DNA of 64,000 nt, from assembly GCA_036583965.1 (NCBI GenBank), contig JAZBQD010000064.1, positions 1 through 64,000 on the forward strand, given 5' to 3'. Positions 48,127-58,672 of this stretch are shown piece after piece. Position 1 is the stretch's first letter. The number at the start of each line of letters is the position of its first letter. Origin of the DNA: Prunella strophiata (taxonomy: Eukaryota; Chordata; Aves; Passeriformes; Prunellidae). The notes beneath the pieces were generated by a model that did no database searches, was not told where the DNA came from, and worked only from the letters and a program-made list of their open reading frames with translations. A program made the translations under genes and the position numbers.

Positions 48127-48632
48127 CAAAGGGAAAGTCTTCCTTCCAACATTCTTTTACCCTGGTCTCCTTTGTCAGAGATTCCTGATGGCTGGTCTTG
48201 TCAGTGAAGACCGATGCAAACAAGGCGTTCAGTAACTCTGCTTTCTCTGCCTCCTCTGTTACTAAGATCCCCCTCCATTTAGTAACAGGACCACATTATC
48301 CTTACTTTTTCTTTTGTTATTGATGCATTTGAAAAAACGCTTCTTGTTGTCCTTGATATCCTTGGCCAGATTTATTTCTAGATGGGCCTTGGCCTTCTTT
48401 GTCTTATTTCTACTTACTCTAATAACCTCTCTATATTCACTTCCATCTTCTGTGTATTTTCTCCTTATGCTTGAGTAATGACAGGAGTTCTTTATTCATC
48501 CACACAGATTTCGTGCCCCTTTTGCCCAATTTCTTCCTCATCAGGATGCACCGTTCTTGAGCCTGAAGGAAGTGATCCTTGAATATCAACCAAGTCTCTT
48601 GTATGCCTCTTCCCTGCAGGCTCTGTTCCCAT
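48127..48632 (-). pseudogene. CR1 ORF2 segment between endonuclease and RT
   Basis: Recognised as CR1 by nucleotide phrases on the plus strand (CTGGTCTCCTTTGTCAGAG, ATCCTTGGCCAGATTTATTT, CCACACAGATTTCGTGCCCC) and by its place between neighbouring CR1 blocks. No long frame. Confidence 0.75.
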
Positions 48633-49128
48633 TTTTTCCAGATGAAGAATTGTTTGCACCTGGTAGGTTAATACAATGCTTATTCTTCAAATACCACTTG
48701 CTTATGGGAGCACACAGTGCTTATTCTGTAGGATCATGTTAAACATTGACCAAGAAGAAGAACTAGAGAGTAACCAGCCCAGTTATGCCAACTTTTTACC
48801 AGTTCATTGGACAGTCAAGTATGACTTTGGGGTTGCCAAGCACAAGGGACCACCAAAGAGACTCCCAGGACAAAAGAATGCCTGTGCCAATGGGAGGGAA
48901 CATATGTTAAATGACTTCAGGGAAATTATTATCATATGCATGTTTCTTCTGGGAAAACCTATGAATATGTATGTAAAGTATAGTATATAAACAGGACCTT
49001 TTTCTGTATTCAGTATGCACAATTTTTAGAGGAGATAACACCTCATGCATCCAGACAAATAAAAAATGCCTGCTTCTTAATGCTATGCTGGTGTTAAAGA
49101 GTTTTAATTTTACCGATTTTTAGTAACA
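48633..49128 (+). mobile_element. LTR-like insertion in CR1 (family V)
   Basis: About 500 bp of non-CR1 sequence between CTGTTCCCAT and CATGGGATTC, which would be adjacent in CR1. It carries TATATAAACAGG near 48984 and AATAAAAAATGCC near 49060, promoter and polyadenylation layout of a plus-strand LTR. Exact ends and duplication are uncertain. Confidence 0.55.
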
Positions 49129-49456
49129 TCATGGGATTCTTCCAAGAAGATCTCTGAAGAGGCTAAAGTTAGCTGTCCTTAAGTCCATGATTACAATCTT
49201 ACTGCCCTACTTCCTCCTAGCCCAATACTGAACTTCACAATCTCAAGGTCACTGCAGCCAAAGCTGTTCCCAACCTTTACATCTCCAACAAGGCCTTCCT
49301 TGTTTGTTAGTATGAGGTCAAGCAGCACACCATTCCTTGTGAGATCCTCCACTACCTGTGACAGGAAGTTGTCATCAATTCTTTTCAGGAACCTCCTGGA
49401 CTGTTTGTGCTTCACTGTGTAGCTTCTCCAGCAGATGTCAGGGTAGTGAAAGTCCC
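49129..49456 (-). pseudogene. CR1 ORF2, endonuclease-RT linker segment
   Basis: The minus-strand frame near 49415-49191 reads QSRRFLKRIDDNFLSQVVEDLTRNGVLLDL, a segment conserved in CR1 ORF2. Confidence 0.85.
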
Positions 49457-50067
49457 TGTATTGGATCTGGCTAAGACAGAGTTCATTTTCCCATAGCAGG
49501 CCTCACAGTGCTGTGCTTTGCATTGGTAGCTAGAAAGGTACTGATAACACACCAGTGCTTTGGCTACTGCTGAGCAGCCCTGGCAGAGCATCAGTGCTGT
49601 CTCTCAACACTCCCCCCTATGAAGGGGATGGGAGTGAGCAAAATCCTGGGAGGGGACACGACCAGGCCAGCTGACCCAAATTAACCAAATGGATATTCTA
49701 TACCATATGACATCAGCTCAGATATAAAAGCTAAGGGAGAGAGGATGAATGGGGAGGCATTTGTTATTTAACAATGTTTGCTTTCCAGAGTAACCACTAC
49801 GGGTGCTGAAGCCTTGCTTCCTGGAAAGTGGTTGAATATCACTTGCTGATGGGAAGTAGAGATTAATTTTTTCCCCTTTGCTTACGCAAATGCAAACTTT
49901 CACTTTTCTTTTTTTTTTTTTTTTCTTCAGTAAACTTTCTTAACTCAACCTACTAGTTGTTTTCCATCTTATTTTCTCTCCCCTATCCCTCCGGGAAGTG
50001 ATTGAGTGATAGAGTGATCGGGCAACTTAGTGTGCACCTGACATCCAGCCAAGGTCAACCCACTACA
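49457..50067 (+). mobile_element. LTR, family O
   Basis: 611 bp, TGTATTGGATCTGG to CCCACTACA. TATA-type GATATAAAAGC near 49722 and a T-rich/CAGTAAAC region near 49925. Flanked by GTCCC (49452-49456) and GTCCT (50068-50072), 5 bp with one mismatch. I recognise the type from memory as an abundant avian ERVL-like LTR. Confidence 0.85.
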
Positions 50068-50072
50068 GTCCT

Positions 50073-51816
50073 TTCTGGGACTAACAAAATCAGAGCTGGA
50101 TGATGGGACTGAAAACAAAACTCTCAAAAAATCTTCCCCCCACCCCTCCTCTTTTCCCAGCAGTGCAGGGAGAAAGGGAATGGAGGTTATGGTCAGTTCA
50201 TCACCCGTTGTTTCTCCAGCTGCTCAGGGAAAGTCATTACCCTGCTCCACTGTGGGGTTCCTCTCATGGGAGATAGCTCTCTGTGAACTTCCCCAATGTG
50301 AGTCCATTTCATGAGCAACAGCTCTCTGTGAACTGCTGCAACATGAGTCCATCCCATGGGCAAGTCCCCCTCAAACTATTGCAGTGTAGGTCACTCTTCC
50401 AAAAAGTGCAGTCCTTCAAGGACAGGCTGCTCCAGACTAGGAGCAGGGCCCCTCTTTCCATGGGCCTCCCACAAGATCACAGCCTCCTTCCGGGCATCCA
50501 CCCGCTCAGGTGTGGGGCTACTCCACGAGCTGCAGGTGGATCTCTGCATCCCTGTGACCCTCCATGGGCTGCAGGGGGACAGTCTACTTCACCATGGTCT
50601 TCACCATGGACTGCTGGGGAATCTTGGCTCTGGCACTTAGAGCACCTCCCCCCCTTCTTCTCCACTGACCTGGGTGTCTGAAGAGTTGTTTTTCTCACAT
50701 GTTCTCACTCTGGTCTTCTCTGGCCGCGATTAAAACTGTGCCACAACTTTTATTTTTATTTCTTCTTAAATATGTTATCACAGAGGCGTTACCACCATTT
50801 CTAATTGGCCTAGCTTTGGCCAGTGGCACGTCTGTGTTTGGAGCTACCAGGGATTGACTCTGCTGGACATGGAGGAAGCTTCTAGCAGCTTCTCACAGAA
50901 GCCACCTCTGTGGCCCCCCAACTACCAAAAACCAGGCCATGCAAACCCAGTATAGTGGGTCACTCTTCCATGGGGTGCAGTCCTTCAAGGACAGGCTGCT
51001 CCAGCATGGGCTTCTCTCTACAGGGGCCTCCCATGGGGTCACAGCCTCCTCTCAGGCATCCATCTGCTCCGGTGTGAGTCTCCTCCATGGGTTACGGGTG
51101 GATCTCTGCATCCCTGTGGACCTCCATGGGCTGCAGGGGGACAAACACTTTACCAAGGTCCTCACTGTGGCCTGCAGAAGAATCTTGGCTCCAGCACCCG
51201 GAACATGTCTTTCCCCTCCTTCTTCACTGACATTGGTGTCTGCAAAGTTGCTCCTGATATCGTAATGTTTGTATGTCTGAGACTTAACACACGACAGACC
51301 CCCGTGCTTCATCAGCCAAACAGCGTGTTTATTGCTCTCTGACCAACCTTTTACAGGCAATTCCAAAACTCCCAGTGCTACACAGTCATTGACCATGTCT
51401 CTACGCCCCCCCAGACTCTCAACCAGTCAAATGCTTGTATTTTAGGAGAGTTGTTATTGGTTGGAACCTCTGTCAGTCAGCCCAGAGGCTGGTTTATGAA
51501 GCTGGGCTGGATTTCTTACTTATAATTGGATTAATGCTAACCACAGATCAGCTTGTACAGCAGCAGTTCCTCTCACATAGTCTCACTACACTCTTCTCTG
51601 GCCAAAATTACAATTAGGCAATCACTTTTTTTCTTCTTCTTGTTAAAAATGTTACCACCATTTCTAATTGGCCCAGCTTTGATCAGCAGCATGCCCATCT
51701 TTGGAGCTGCCTGGCATTGGCTTTACTGGACATGAGGGAAGCTTCTAGCAGCTTCTCACAGAAAGCCACCCCTGTAGCACCCCCCCACCAAAGCTTGGAC
51801 ATGCAAACCCAATACA
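50073..51816 (-). mobile_element. E-type LTR, partly duplicated in tandem, containing a D-type LTR
   Basis: Minus-strand E sequence ending CCCAATACA at 51816, followed by GTCCT (51817-51821), equal to GTCCT at 50068-50072. A first E end (CCCAGTATA) appears already at 50955. From 50956 the phrase GTGGGTCACTCTTCC and everything after repeats the block that starts near 50387, so about 0.57 kb of E occurs twice. The GGATCTCTGCATCCCTGTG and CCTCCATGGGCTGCAGGG phrases occur in both copies. Confidence 0.8.
51255..51565 (-). mobile_element. Solo LTR related to family D, inside the E-type LTR
   Basis: TGATATCG to CAGCAGCA, similar to D-type LTRs (AACTCCCAGTGCTACACAGTC, TACGCCCCCCCAG). Flanked by GCTCC and GTTCC (51250-51254 / 51566-51570), imperfect. 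E sequence resumes with TCTCACATAG. Confidence 0.75.
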
Positions 51817-51821
51817 GTCCT

Positions 51822-51871
51822 CCACAAAAACCAGGGCCTGTAACTCTGAGTCTGCTACAAGATGTCTGTAG
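51822..51871 (-). pseudogene. CR1 fragment between the E- and Q-type LTRs
   Basis: A 50-bp stretch (ACCAGGGCCTGTAACTCTGAG) that in CR1 continues to the block at 52332. Confidence 0.75.
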
Positions 51872-52331
51872 TGATGCCTTGTGAAGGCTGACCTAGAACA
51901 GAGGCTAGATTAAGTTAAAGGATAAAGACGGTATTTATTAAAAGGCCTCAATGGATACACCTTAGGCACTACAAGAGCCCGGCCAGGGCTACACCCAAGA
52001 TGAATCCAAAATGGTCACAAAATGGATGACCAGTGATGAGATCTCTCACTTTTGTAAGTTCTGGTCCCTTAGCATATTTGAGTTAATTGTCCAATTATAT
52101 CTTTAGCTTATGAAGTCCCATCCTTCTTGTTTTTCTCTCCTCATTCCACCATTGTTTATGCTCTTGGGCCTGAGATTCAGATCAGTTGTCCTTGGTCCCC
52201 AGCTAGAGAAGGAATTGTTTTGTCCACCTACTCTGTGAAGAAAGCTTACTCTCCCTTAATATGCAGCTCAGAACTATACCCTAAAGCAGTACAGAACCTG
52301 AAAAATATAAAAGCTAAAACCTGAGGCATCA
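51872..52331 (-). mobile_element. Solo LTR, family Q (ERV1-like, 4-bp duplication)
   Basis: 460 bp with perfect 8-bp inverted ends TGATGCCT / AGGCATCA and a 4-bp duplication GTAG (51868-51871 / 52332-52335). Minus orientation from TATTTATTAAAAGG near 51931. Four-base duplications are typical of gammaretrovirus-like ERVs. Confidence 0.88.
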
Positions 52332-52745
52332 GTAGAAGGCCTCATCCACTTCCTTCTCCTGATCAGGTGGCCTGTAGAAAACACCCACAAAAATGTCACC
52401 CTTATTTGTCTGCCCTTTTATCCTAGCCTATAAACTCTACACTCGCTTGTCATCCACCCCAAGCCAGAGCTCAATACATTCCTCACACAGAAGGCAACTC
52501 CACCTGGTCTGTCTCTGCCTTTCATGACAACATTCCAGTCATGCAATCGATCCCACAACATCTCCATATTCACAGTGACATCAAAGCCTTGTGGCTACAC
52601 ACAGATCTCTAGTTCCTCCTGTTTGCTCCTCATACTGCACTTTATAGAAGTATTTGATTGTGTCAATATCCCAGTAGGAGTGCAAAGGCATGGCCCAGTG
52701 TCCTGTCTTGTGGTTAGGTCTTTGGCTGCTGTTACTTGCTGGAGG
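52332..52745 (-). pseudogene. CR1 ORF2, endonuclease segment
   Basis: A minus-strand translation reads DRPGGVAFCVRN.. and MEMLWDRLHDWN.., matching the CR1 AP-endonuclease-like domain, in broken frames. Confidence 0.82.
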
Positions 52746-53684
52746 TGATGCCTTTCCTTTGGCCCTACAATTAAGAGCCAGACACGATTAAGGGATAAAA
52801 GGGTTTTTACTTTGGTGTTTAATAAGGATCTTTATGGTGCAACAATTCATCAAGGTGGAATATGCCAAAATATACAGCCACAGTAGATTGCATATACAAT
52901 TTTATAGACTTTATAAACTACCATTGTAGGAATGTGCCCCCTATTGGCAGAAGTAATAAACCTGTCCTTTGTCCCCCAAAAAGGAAAAGGCCCAGAAGTT
53001 TCTCTCACCAACTAACAAAGGGGACACCTTACAGGACAAAGGGGACTTCACTCTAAATTTAAGGACAGCTAATTGGATAACAGCCAAGAAGTCCCTCCTG
53101 GACAATTTACTATAAAAGCAGGCTCAACAAAGGAACTAACGGCTTTTGCAAGGTGTTTTACTAGGTGCAAGACTTGCTTGTCCTAGATCGGCTTTTCTCT
53201 TTGTTATTTTGTCTTTTATTAAACATTTTTGTTTCCAACACATCTGCGAGAGCCCCCTGCTCTTTTATGCCTTCTACCAAATAGCTGAGCTATCTGGGAG
53301 TGTATTATAACTCACCGAGAGCTTAAAAGATCTGGCTCGAGGTGACTTTTTAAATAATACATACCATATTTTACAAAGATGCCCCAATGAGAGGTTTGAA
53401 TGAATGGCATGACATCTCCCTGTTCTAAAGTATTCCCCCCCGCAGGTGGGCCTAATCCTAGTTTACAGGATATGTTTTAGAGGGGGCCTTGGATTCTCAA
53501 GATAGTGTAAGGCTTTCTGGCCCCCAACTTGTGAGGCCTTTAGGATGTTTGGTCTTCTGGCTGAGCAGAATACCAGGACTATGCTAAGATATCAGGCTAA
53601 AAGAATTACAAGTATGCATGTTAAGGGTACTGAAAATACACAAAAGGTATATAAAAAGAAAAGGCAAAAATCATCATGGCATCA
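52746..53684 (-). mobile_element. LTR-like insertion, family R, containing an ERV-1-type solo LTR
   Basis: Inverted ends TGATGCC / GGCATCA resemble the Q-type LTR. Flanks GAGG (52742-52745) and GATG (53685-53688) could be a 4-bp duplication with one mismatch. AATAAGG near 52823 and a TATATAAAAAG-like box at about 53648 are present; orientation is not certain. Confidence 0.65.
52925..53361 (+). mobile_element. Solo LTR of the ERV-1 family
   Basis: TGTAGGAATGTG to AATAATACA with a perfect 6-bp duplication TACCAT (52919-52924 / 53362-53367). Homologous to the ERV-1 3' LTR throughout. It contains TATAAAAGC near 53110 and TATTAAACATT near 53216. Confidence 0.93.
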
Positions 53685-54285
53685 GATGCAGCCTCTCTTA
53701 AGCCTCCTTTTTCTACTTGGGTTGCCACTATAGTTCTCCTCTTCCCATACCTTATGTCTGTTGAGCCTGGCTATGTCCCCATCCCTCTTCCGTTCTAGTT
53801 TACAGCTCTCCCAATGAACCCTGCTAACTCCTGAGCTAAGATCCTTGTTCCTCTTTATGACAGGTGGACTCCATTTGTTTACAGCAGGCTCGGTGTTCTA
53901 TAAACTGCCCCATGATCAAAAACCCCAAAATTCTGCTGTTAACACCAGTCTAGAAAACAGATATTAATCTTCACACTTTTCCTGTTTGTTTCCCCATCAT
54001 TCCCTGCAACTGGCAGGACAGAAGAGAACACAACTTGTGCTCCAAATCCCTTAACCAGTTGTCCCAAGGCCTTGAGCTACCTCTTGACCAGCTGCAGCCT
54101 TCTCGTTGGGACTTCATTAGTACCCACCTGCAAAACCAGTAGCGGGTAATAGTGAGTCATATCAGGCTAGGACGTTTCTTGGTGATGTCTCTTACCCAGA
54201 CCCCAGGGAGGCAATACACCTTCCTATGGGTTGAGTCTGGCCAGCATATTGGGCACTCCATTCCTCTGAAAAGGGAGTCACTAAT

Positions 54286-54952
54286 TGTCCTGGGGTGACA
54301 TTATGATGCTTGTATCCCCAATCGTCTGTTCTGTTTATGGTGGATATTATGTTCTGTGCCTTCAAGACTGGCTCCGAAAAATGAAGTTTTGTTTTGTCTT
54401 GTTATCAGCCTGCTCACTCCCCCACAGCCAGCGGGACACAGACGGTGAAGTACATAGTGCTGCTTTTGCTTTTGCTTTTGCTTTTGCTTTTGCTTTTGCT
54501 CTTGCTTTCGCTTCTGCTCTTGCTCCTGCTTTTGCTCTTGCTTTTGCTTGTTAGTTTAGCTAGGCAGTCCGAATTTTCCTGGACTGTCTTTCTTTCCTTT
54601 TTCTTGGAACCATTCAAACCTGCTCTGGATTGGGACCTTGGAAACACTGAGAGCTTGCACTTTGTGGCCTGCAGCAGCCATCCCCAGCGCTGGAGGGATT
54701 GATAACACAGCGACCACTCCCAGGAGAGACTTTCTGAATTCGTCATCTCTTCAGAGCAGTGAAAGAGTGTTGTCATCTGGTATTGTTCATTTTGTGTGCT
54801 GGGGGGTGCTTTGCCTGTTAAATAAACAGGTTCTTTCCACTTGTCTTTGAGGAATCTTTCCCAAACAGGTTGGGGTGAGAGGCCGTGTGGGTTTGCTTTC
54901 TGGAGGGGCCCCCTTTGGAGATTTTCTCCCAAATTTGCCCTAAACCAGGACA
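54286..54952 (+). mobile_element. Solo LTR, family F
   Basis: 667 bp, TGTCCTGGGGTGAC to AACCAGGACA, with 8-bp perfect inverted ends TGTCCTGG / CCAGGACA and a perfect 5-bp duplication CTAAT (54281-54285 / 54953-54957). A (GCTTTT)n-type microsatellite lies at 54463-54550. Confidence 0.95.
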
Positions 54953-54963
54953 CTAATGACTAC

Positions 54964-55618
54964 TGTGAAAAACACATATTATATGTATTGGCTTTTCACA
55001 AAGATTAAAATGAATACTATATGTCTTATGTTAGAAAGTTATGTTGTATTAATCTTTTTTTTTTGTGCTGTACTAATCTCTTAAGTAATGTGGTAAATAT
55101 AATTTTAGGTTATAACATAATGTTAAATAAAAACTATGCAATGTAAAATACTTCTTTAACTAGCTCAAGAGAGGGATGCGATATTTGCACAGAGATAGCA
55201 GCCACAGGACAACTAAATTTTTCACAGGAAAATTTATTGCTTCCTTATCAGAAGAGGCCAACTTCTTCCTGCTTCTCTCTGTCCTACAGACGCCGTCAGG
55301 ATCAAGAGGAAGAAATTGACACTAACCAGAGAACACCCTTTGTTTGAATGGAATTTATGCATCATGTATGAGATGTATGAATATGCAACAGGCTATTGCT
55401 TTTAAGGGTTAATCCTCTCTTAACGTTTGTTCTTTTTCAGGCTTATTTTGCCCAGAAAAAGGTACCCGGACCGTCCGTAACTCTTTGTTTTTATTGTCTT
55501 GTATTGTCCTAACCCTAACTGTCAAAAATGTTTTTACTCTAATTTTATTACCATTTTTTATAACCATTTTATATATAACTTTTAAAATTTTAAAAACAAG
55601 TGATTGGCGTTTTTCACT
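54964..55618 (+). mobile_element. Solo LTR, family B
   Basis: 655 bp, TGTGAAAAAC to GTTTTTCACT (last base changed from the expected A), with a perfect 5-bp duplication ACTAC (54959-54963 / 55619-55623). The inverse copy is 40521-41148. Confidence 0.92.
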
Positions 55619-56200
55619 ACTACCCTTTTTTTCTTAACTGAGGAGGTCGTGATGTGAGGGATAGGCTGCCCTGCCCTAGCTGACCTCTCCAACCTGGATG
55701 GACTTTGATCCACTTCCTCATTTTCCTGGTCCTCAAATTCCCGGGCCTCATACCTATTGTGTAAAAGCACCTGGGGAGATGCGGTAGGTCAGGAGGGGAT
55801 TTGCCTGCTACCTGAAGCAGAAACCTATTTCCACTTCCCTCCATCTCTGTCTACTCCTTCTGCCTAGTGGTGTGAGGGTAGGGGATCCATTGGTTCTTGT
55901 GAAGTGGATGGTGGGTCCATTTGTCTAAGGTGTGGTAGAGTGCAGCTCCGCCAGTGGATCTCTTCCTCAGAGTCTCTAATACTTCTTGGTCTTTCTACTT
56001 CATTTCTCAGTTCCACCACTAGGCTGAGCAGATCACAGACCTGATTGCATCTCACACAGCTGTTCTCCCTACTGCCCTCTGAGAGCAGGGCCAGGCTCTG
56101 TCACTCCCTGCAGCCTGAGACCTGGACCTCTGCATGCTTTTGTGTGTGCTCCGTCTGGGTGGCCACTGATTTGCAGAAAGAAAAAGGAACTCCACAACTT

Positions 56201-56940
56201 TGTAAAAGTTGTAAAGCCGATATGTTTATTACAGCGTTTGACGTATGTGAGGATCGCGCTGGACGCATGTGGGGATCGTTGTTCCCCCTAAAGGACATGC
56301 ACACCCCTAAGACCTCCCAATCGTTTTTTATCTCCCTTACTGATTCATATGCATAGAATTTCACAATAGGCTCAGACATATTCATTTTACTGATTTCTCA
56401 TTACACTTGCAGCTAGTTACACTTGCAGCTAGTTTTTTATCAGAAAGTACAGAAAGAACTCCTGGGTCATCCTGCCCTGTCTCCCGCAGTCTCAGCCCCG
56501 GTCTCGGTCTTCATGTGTTTCAAAGTTCAAGGGGCCTCTCTTATCTCAGTCCTTTGGCTGAAGCAGTTTTCGAGCATAGGGTTTTTAGCGAGAACAAGCA
56601 GTCTTGAACCCAGACCAAACAGCTATGTTTGCAATCTACAGACTTAATAATTCAAAGAGGCACATTTTACCTAAATCTGAAATGGATTTATACTCTGGAA
56701 AATTACCACTCTGTTTCAGGGGCCCACACCTTCCCTTGTGTTGGCAGGCACCACGGAGGAGTGGTCACGGCCCGGCGCCCCGGAGCTGTCCAGTCTTCTA
56801 TGAGCACGGGCTGCCGCTCATGTAGACCAGCCCCTGCCCGCAGTCCTCGCCCCTACTGGTCCCTGGCAATCGTGGTCCCTGCTGATCGGCGGTCCTCGCT
56901 GCCAATCTAACACCCCTAAAATCCGGTAACTGTCAACCCA
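56201..56940 (-). mobile_element. LTR-like insertion, family S
   Basis: TGTAAAAGTTG to GTCAACCCA, flanked by ACTT (56197-56200 / 56941-56944). TATGTTTATTACAG near 56220 gives a minus-strand polyadenylation signal. A 14-bp phrase TTACACTTGCAGCTAG is duplicated at about 56402-56432. Confidence 0.6.
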
Positions 56941-57189
56941 ACTTTCTCAGGTGGTCTTGAGTTCCACCTCCCCAACCGTCGTATATCCTTTAGCTCTGAC
57001 GTACTCTGGTATGGATCCTGGGTGGCACTGCCTGGAGCTGGGCTAGTGCACTCGGATTACGGGCAACCTGGCCAGACCAATTATGAGGATGGTGTCTTTT
57101 CAAATAAATTCTCCCAAGTCTCAGTCACACCCCAAGCACACTCCAGGACTCCATTTCCCACACTCCCAATACTCACAAGCTGCTGCGGT

Positions 57190-57830
57190 GCCGGACTTCT
57201 TTGGCTTGACTAGCTCCCGACACCGTCAGTGGGAGTGGGCCGCCCCCAGAAAGCTGTTGAATCCGGGGTGCGGCTGTAGGGCACAGTTGCTCTACGGCAC
57301 GGGTGGACTGCATCTAAGGGCAGGGACAAGGAACAGGGAGAGGTCTTCTGTATGTTTTCCAAAGGTGTTTATTCCCAGGAGGGTCAGAGACAGAAAGACA
57401 CTGAACAAAGGCATACATCAACTTATATACGGGGGAGGTCCCAGGGGAGGATACAATCTTTAACCAATTGGGAGAAACTGGGGGTGGAACACAAGGCAGG
57501 GGATACAATGTTTAAACCAATAGGGGATTGCAGGGGAGGAGAACAACTTAAACAAACCAATGAGGCCTCAAAGGATACAAAATTGATAGGGAAGTTTCTA
57601 GAAAAAGGGGCAGGCATGGGAAGGGATTGACATTCAATGGGAGGAGGAACAAAAGGGCAGGTGTTTGGGGAGATGGATAACTAGGGCAAAACTAACAATA
57701 CAGGGGGAAAGGAACAATCCATTGAGAATAAAATATGCCATAACAATACAAAATGGGGGGGGGGGGTGTTAATAAAACTGACTACTAGGACTGAATTACA
57801 ATCAAAAACACACACCGCAACAACAATCCT
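57190..57830 (-). mobile_element. LTR, family T, ends uncertain
   Basis: A minus-strand AATAAACACC-type signal (GTGTTTATT near 57366) and a minus-strand TATA-like box (TATATACG near 57424) are followed by three copies of a TACAAT..TTAAACCAAT-like motif (about 57452, 57505, 57545), the layout of an LTR with a repeated upstream region. I could not fix the termini. Confidence 0.5.
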
Positions 57831-57944
57831 CCAGATCTTTTGGTCTGCAGTTTTTTCAGGGGGCTTTCTTCCCTTCTTCCCCCTCTTCTGTTTCATTATT
57901 TATTCTTTTGTTGTCCCCGGGGTTTTGACCTGCAAGTCACCAAT

Positions 57945-58236
57945 TGTTGCAGTGCAAGCTGATTTGTACTGAGCATTAATCCAGTTATAAATAGGAAACC
58001 CAGCCCAGTTCCATAAACCAGCCTCTGGACTGACTGACAGAGGTTTCAACCAATAACAACTCTCCTATAGTACAAGCATTTGACTCGTTCAGAGTCTAGG
58101 AAGCATGGAGATTAGACCAATGGCTGTCTAGAGCCGGGAGGTTTGAATTGCCTATAAAAGTAAGCTCTGGATAATAAACGAGGCTGTTTGGTTGATGAAT
58201 GAATGTTCAGTCTCAGACACTAAGCCCCACACGTCA
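57945..58236 (+). mobile_element. Solo LTR related to family D
   Basis: 292 bp, TGTTGCAGTGC to CACACGTCA, flanked by ACCAAT (57939-57944) and ACCGAT (58237-58242), 6 bp with one mismatch. TATAAAAGT near 58155 and AATAAACG near 58173. Confidence 0.8.
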
Positions 58237-58330
58237 ACCGATGATCCCAGGAGAAGTTGTTCGAGCCGCCAAGTTCAGTGGGGCATGCCTCCCATTTGAA
58301 ATATCGTAAGGCAAATGAGATAAGGTTTTC

Positions 58331-58348
58331 ATCCCAGACAAGTCCCCA
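58331..58348 (-). other. tRNA-Pro primer-binding site of a gammaretrovirus-like ERV
   Basis: On the minus strand, two bases from the C-type LTR, TGGGGACTTGTCTGGGAT matches the standard proline site at 15 of 18 positions; the three differences are all transitions of the G-to-A or C-to-T kind. It marks the LTR as a 5' LTR with viral leader to its left (58243-58330, into which the D-type LTR is inserted). Confidence 0.8.
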
Positions 58349-58672
58349 TTTGTGAGAAATGACCCCTCACTTTTAAAATTTTCAAAGGTTTATTAAACCT
58401 CAACAAATACAACAAAGGACTGAATAAGGAAAAATTACAGTGCACTGGGAGTGTGGCCATCTGCCATGAGCTCACTCACAAAATAGCTTTTATACGCCTG
58501 GTGTTACATCAGCCAACCCTGGCCCCTCCCAAAGTCTGTCAGTCAACTCTTCTTCACCGTCCATTGGTGGAGACTGCTTTCTTGCAACTTGATTGGAGGT
58601 CAGGTGTTGTCATGCCATGCCTCCCTAGAAACAAGCCTTCCCTATTTCCAACTGCCCCATGCAAGGGGCACG

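Larger units (their letters stand above)
43332..56197 (-). mobile_element. One CR1 LINE (about 4 kb) fragmented by at least nine LTR insertions
   Basis: Minus-strand CR1 pieces in element order: 56197-55619, 54285-53685, 52745-52332, 51871-51822, 49456-49129, 48632-48127, 46285-45956 and 44572-43332. Together they run from ORF1 (ATQTEHTQ, CNQVCDLLSLVVELR, KKKRVVVK, then SDSLFRGMECPICW) through the endonuclease and RT parts to the 3' end at 43332 (CAGAATCATAG). Removing the LTRs at their duplications rejoins CR1 at most breaks. The summed CR1 length is about 4.0 kb, close to the family's usual 4.5 kb. All frames are broken. Confidence 0.85.
53685..56197 (-). pseudogene. CR1 ORF1 with esterase-like (SGNH) domain, split by two LTRs
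   Basis: 56197-55619 carries the ORF1 N-terminal part (SVATQTEHTQ, CNQVCDLLSLVVELRNEVERP, LLHNRYEAREFEDQ, KKKRVVVK). 54285-53685 carries the C-terminal part that starts SDSLFRGMECPICWPDSTHRK, where SDSL stands at the place of the GDSL-type nucleophile motif of the CR1 ORF1 esterase, and continues with CLPGVWVRDITKK. Between them lie an F-type and a B-type LTR, inserted six bases apart. Stops and frameshifts make it a pseudogene. The esterase role is known for the family, not shown here. Confidence 0.82.

Noticed and set aside
53545..53733. Small plus-strand frame near the CR1 esterase block
   Set aside because: Spans the end of an LTR-like insertion and antisense CR1; no conserved features.
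54394..54702. Leucine- or alanine-rich repeat frames
   Set aside because: Products of the (GCTTTT)n run in an F-type LTR.
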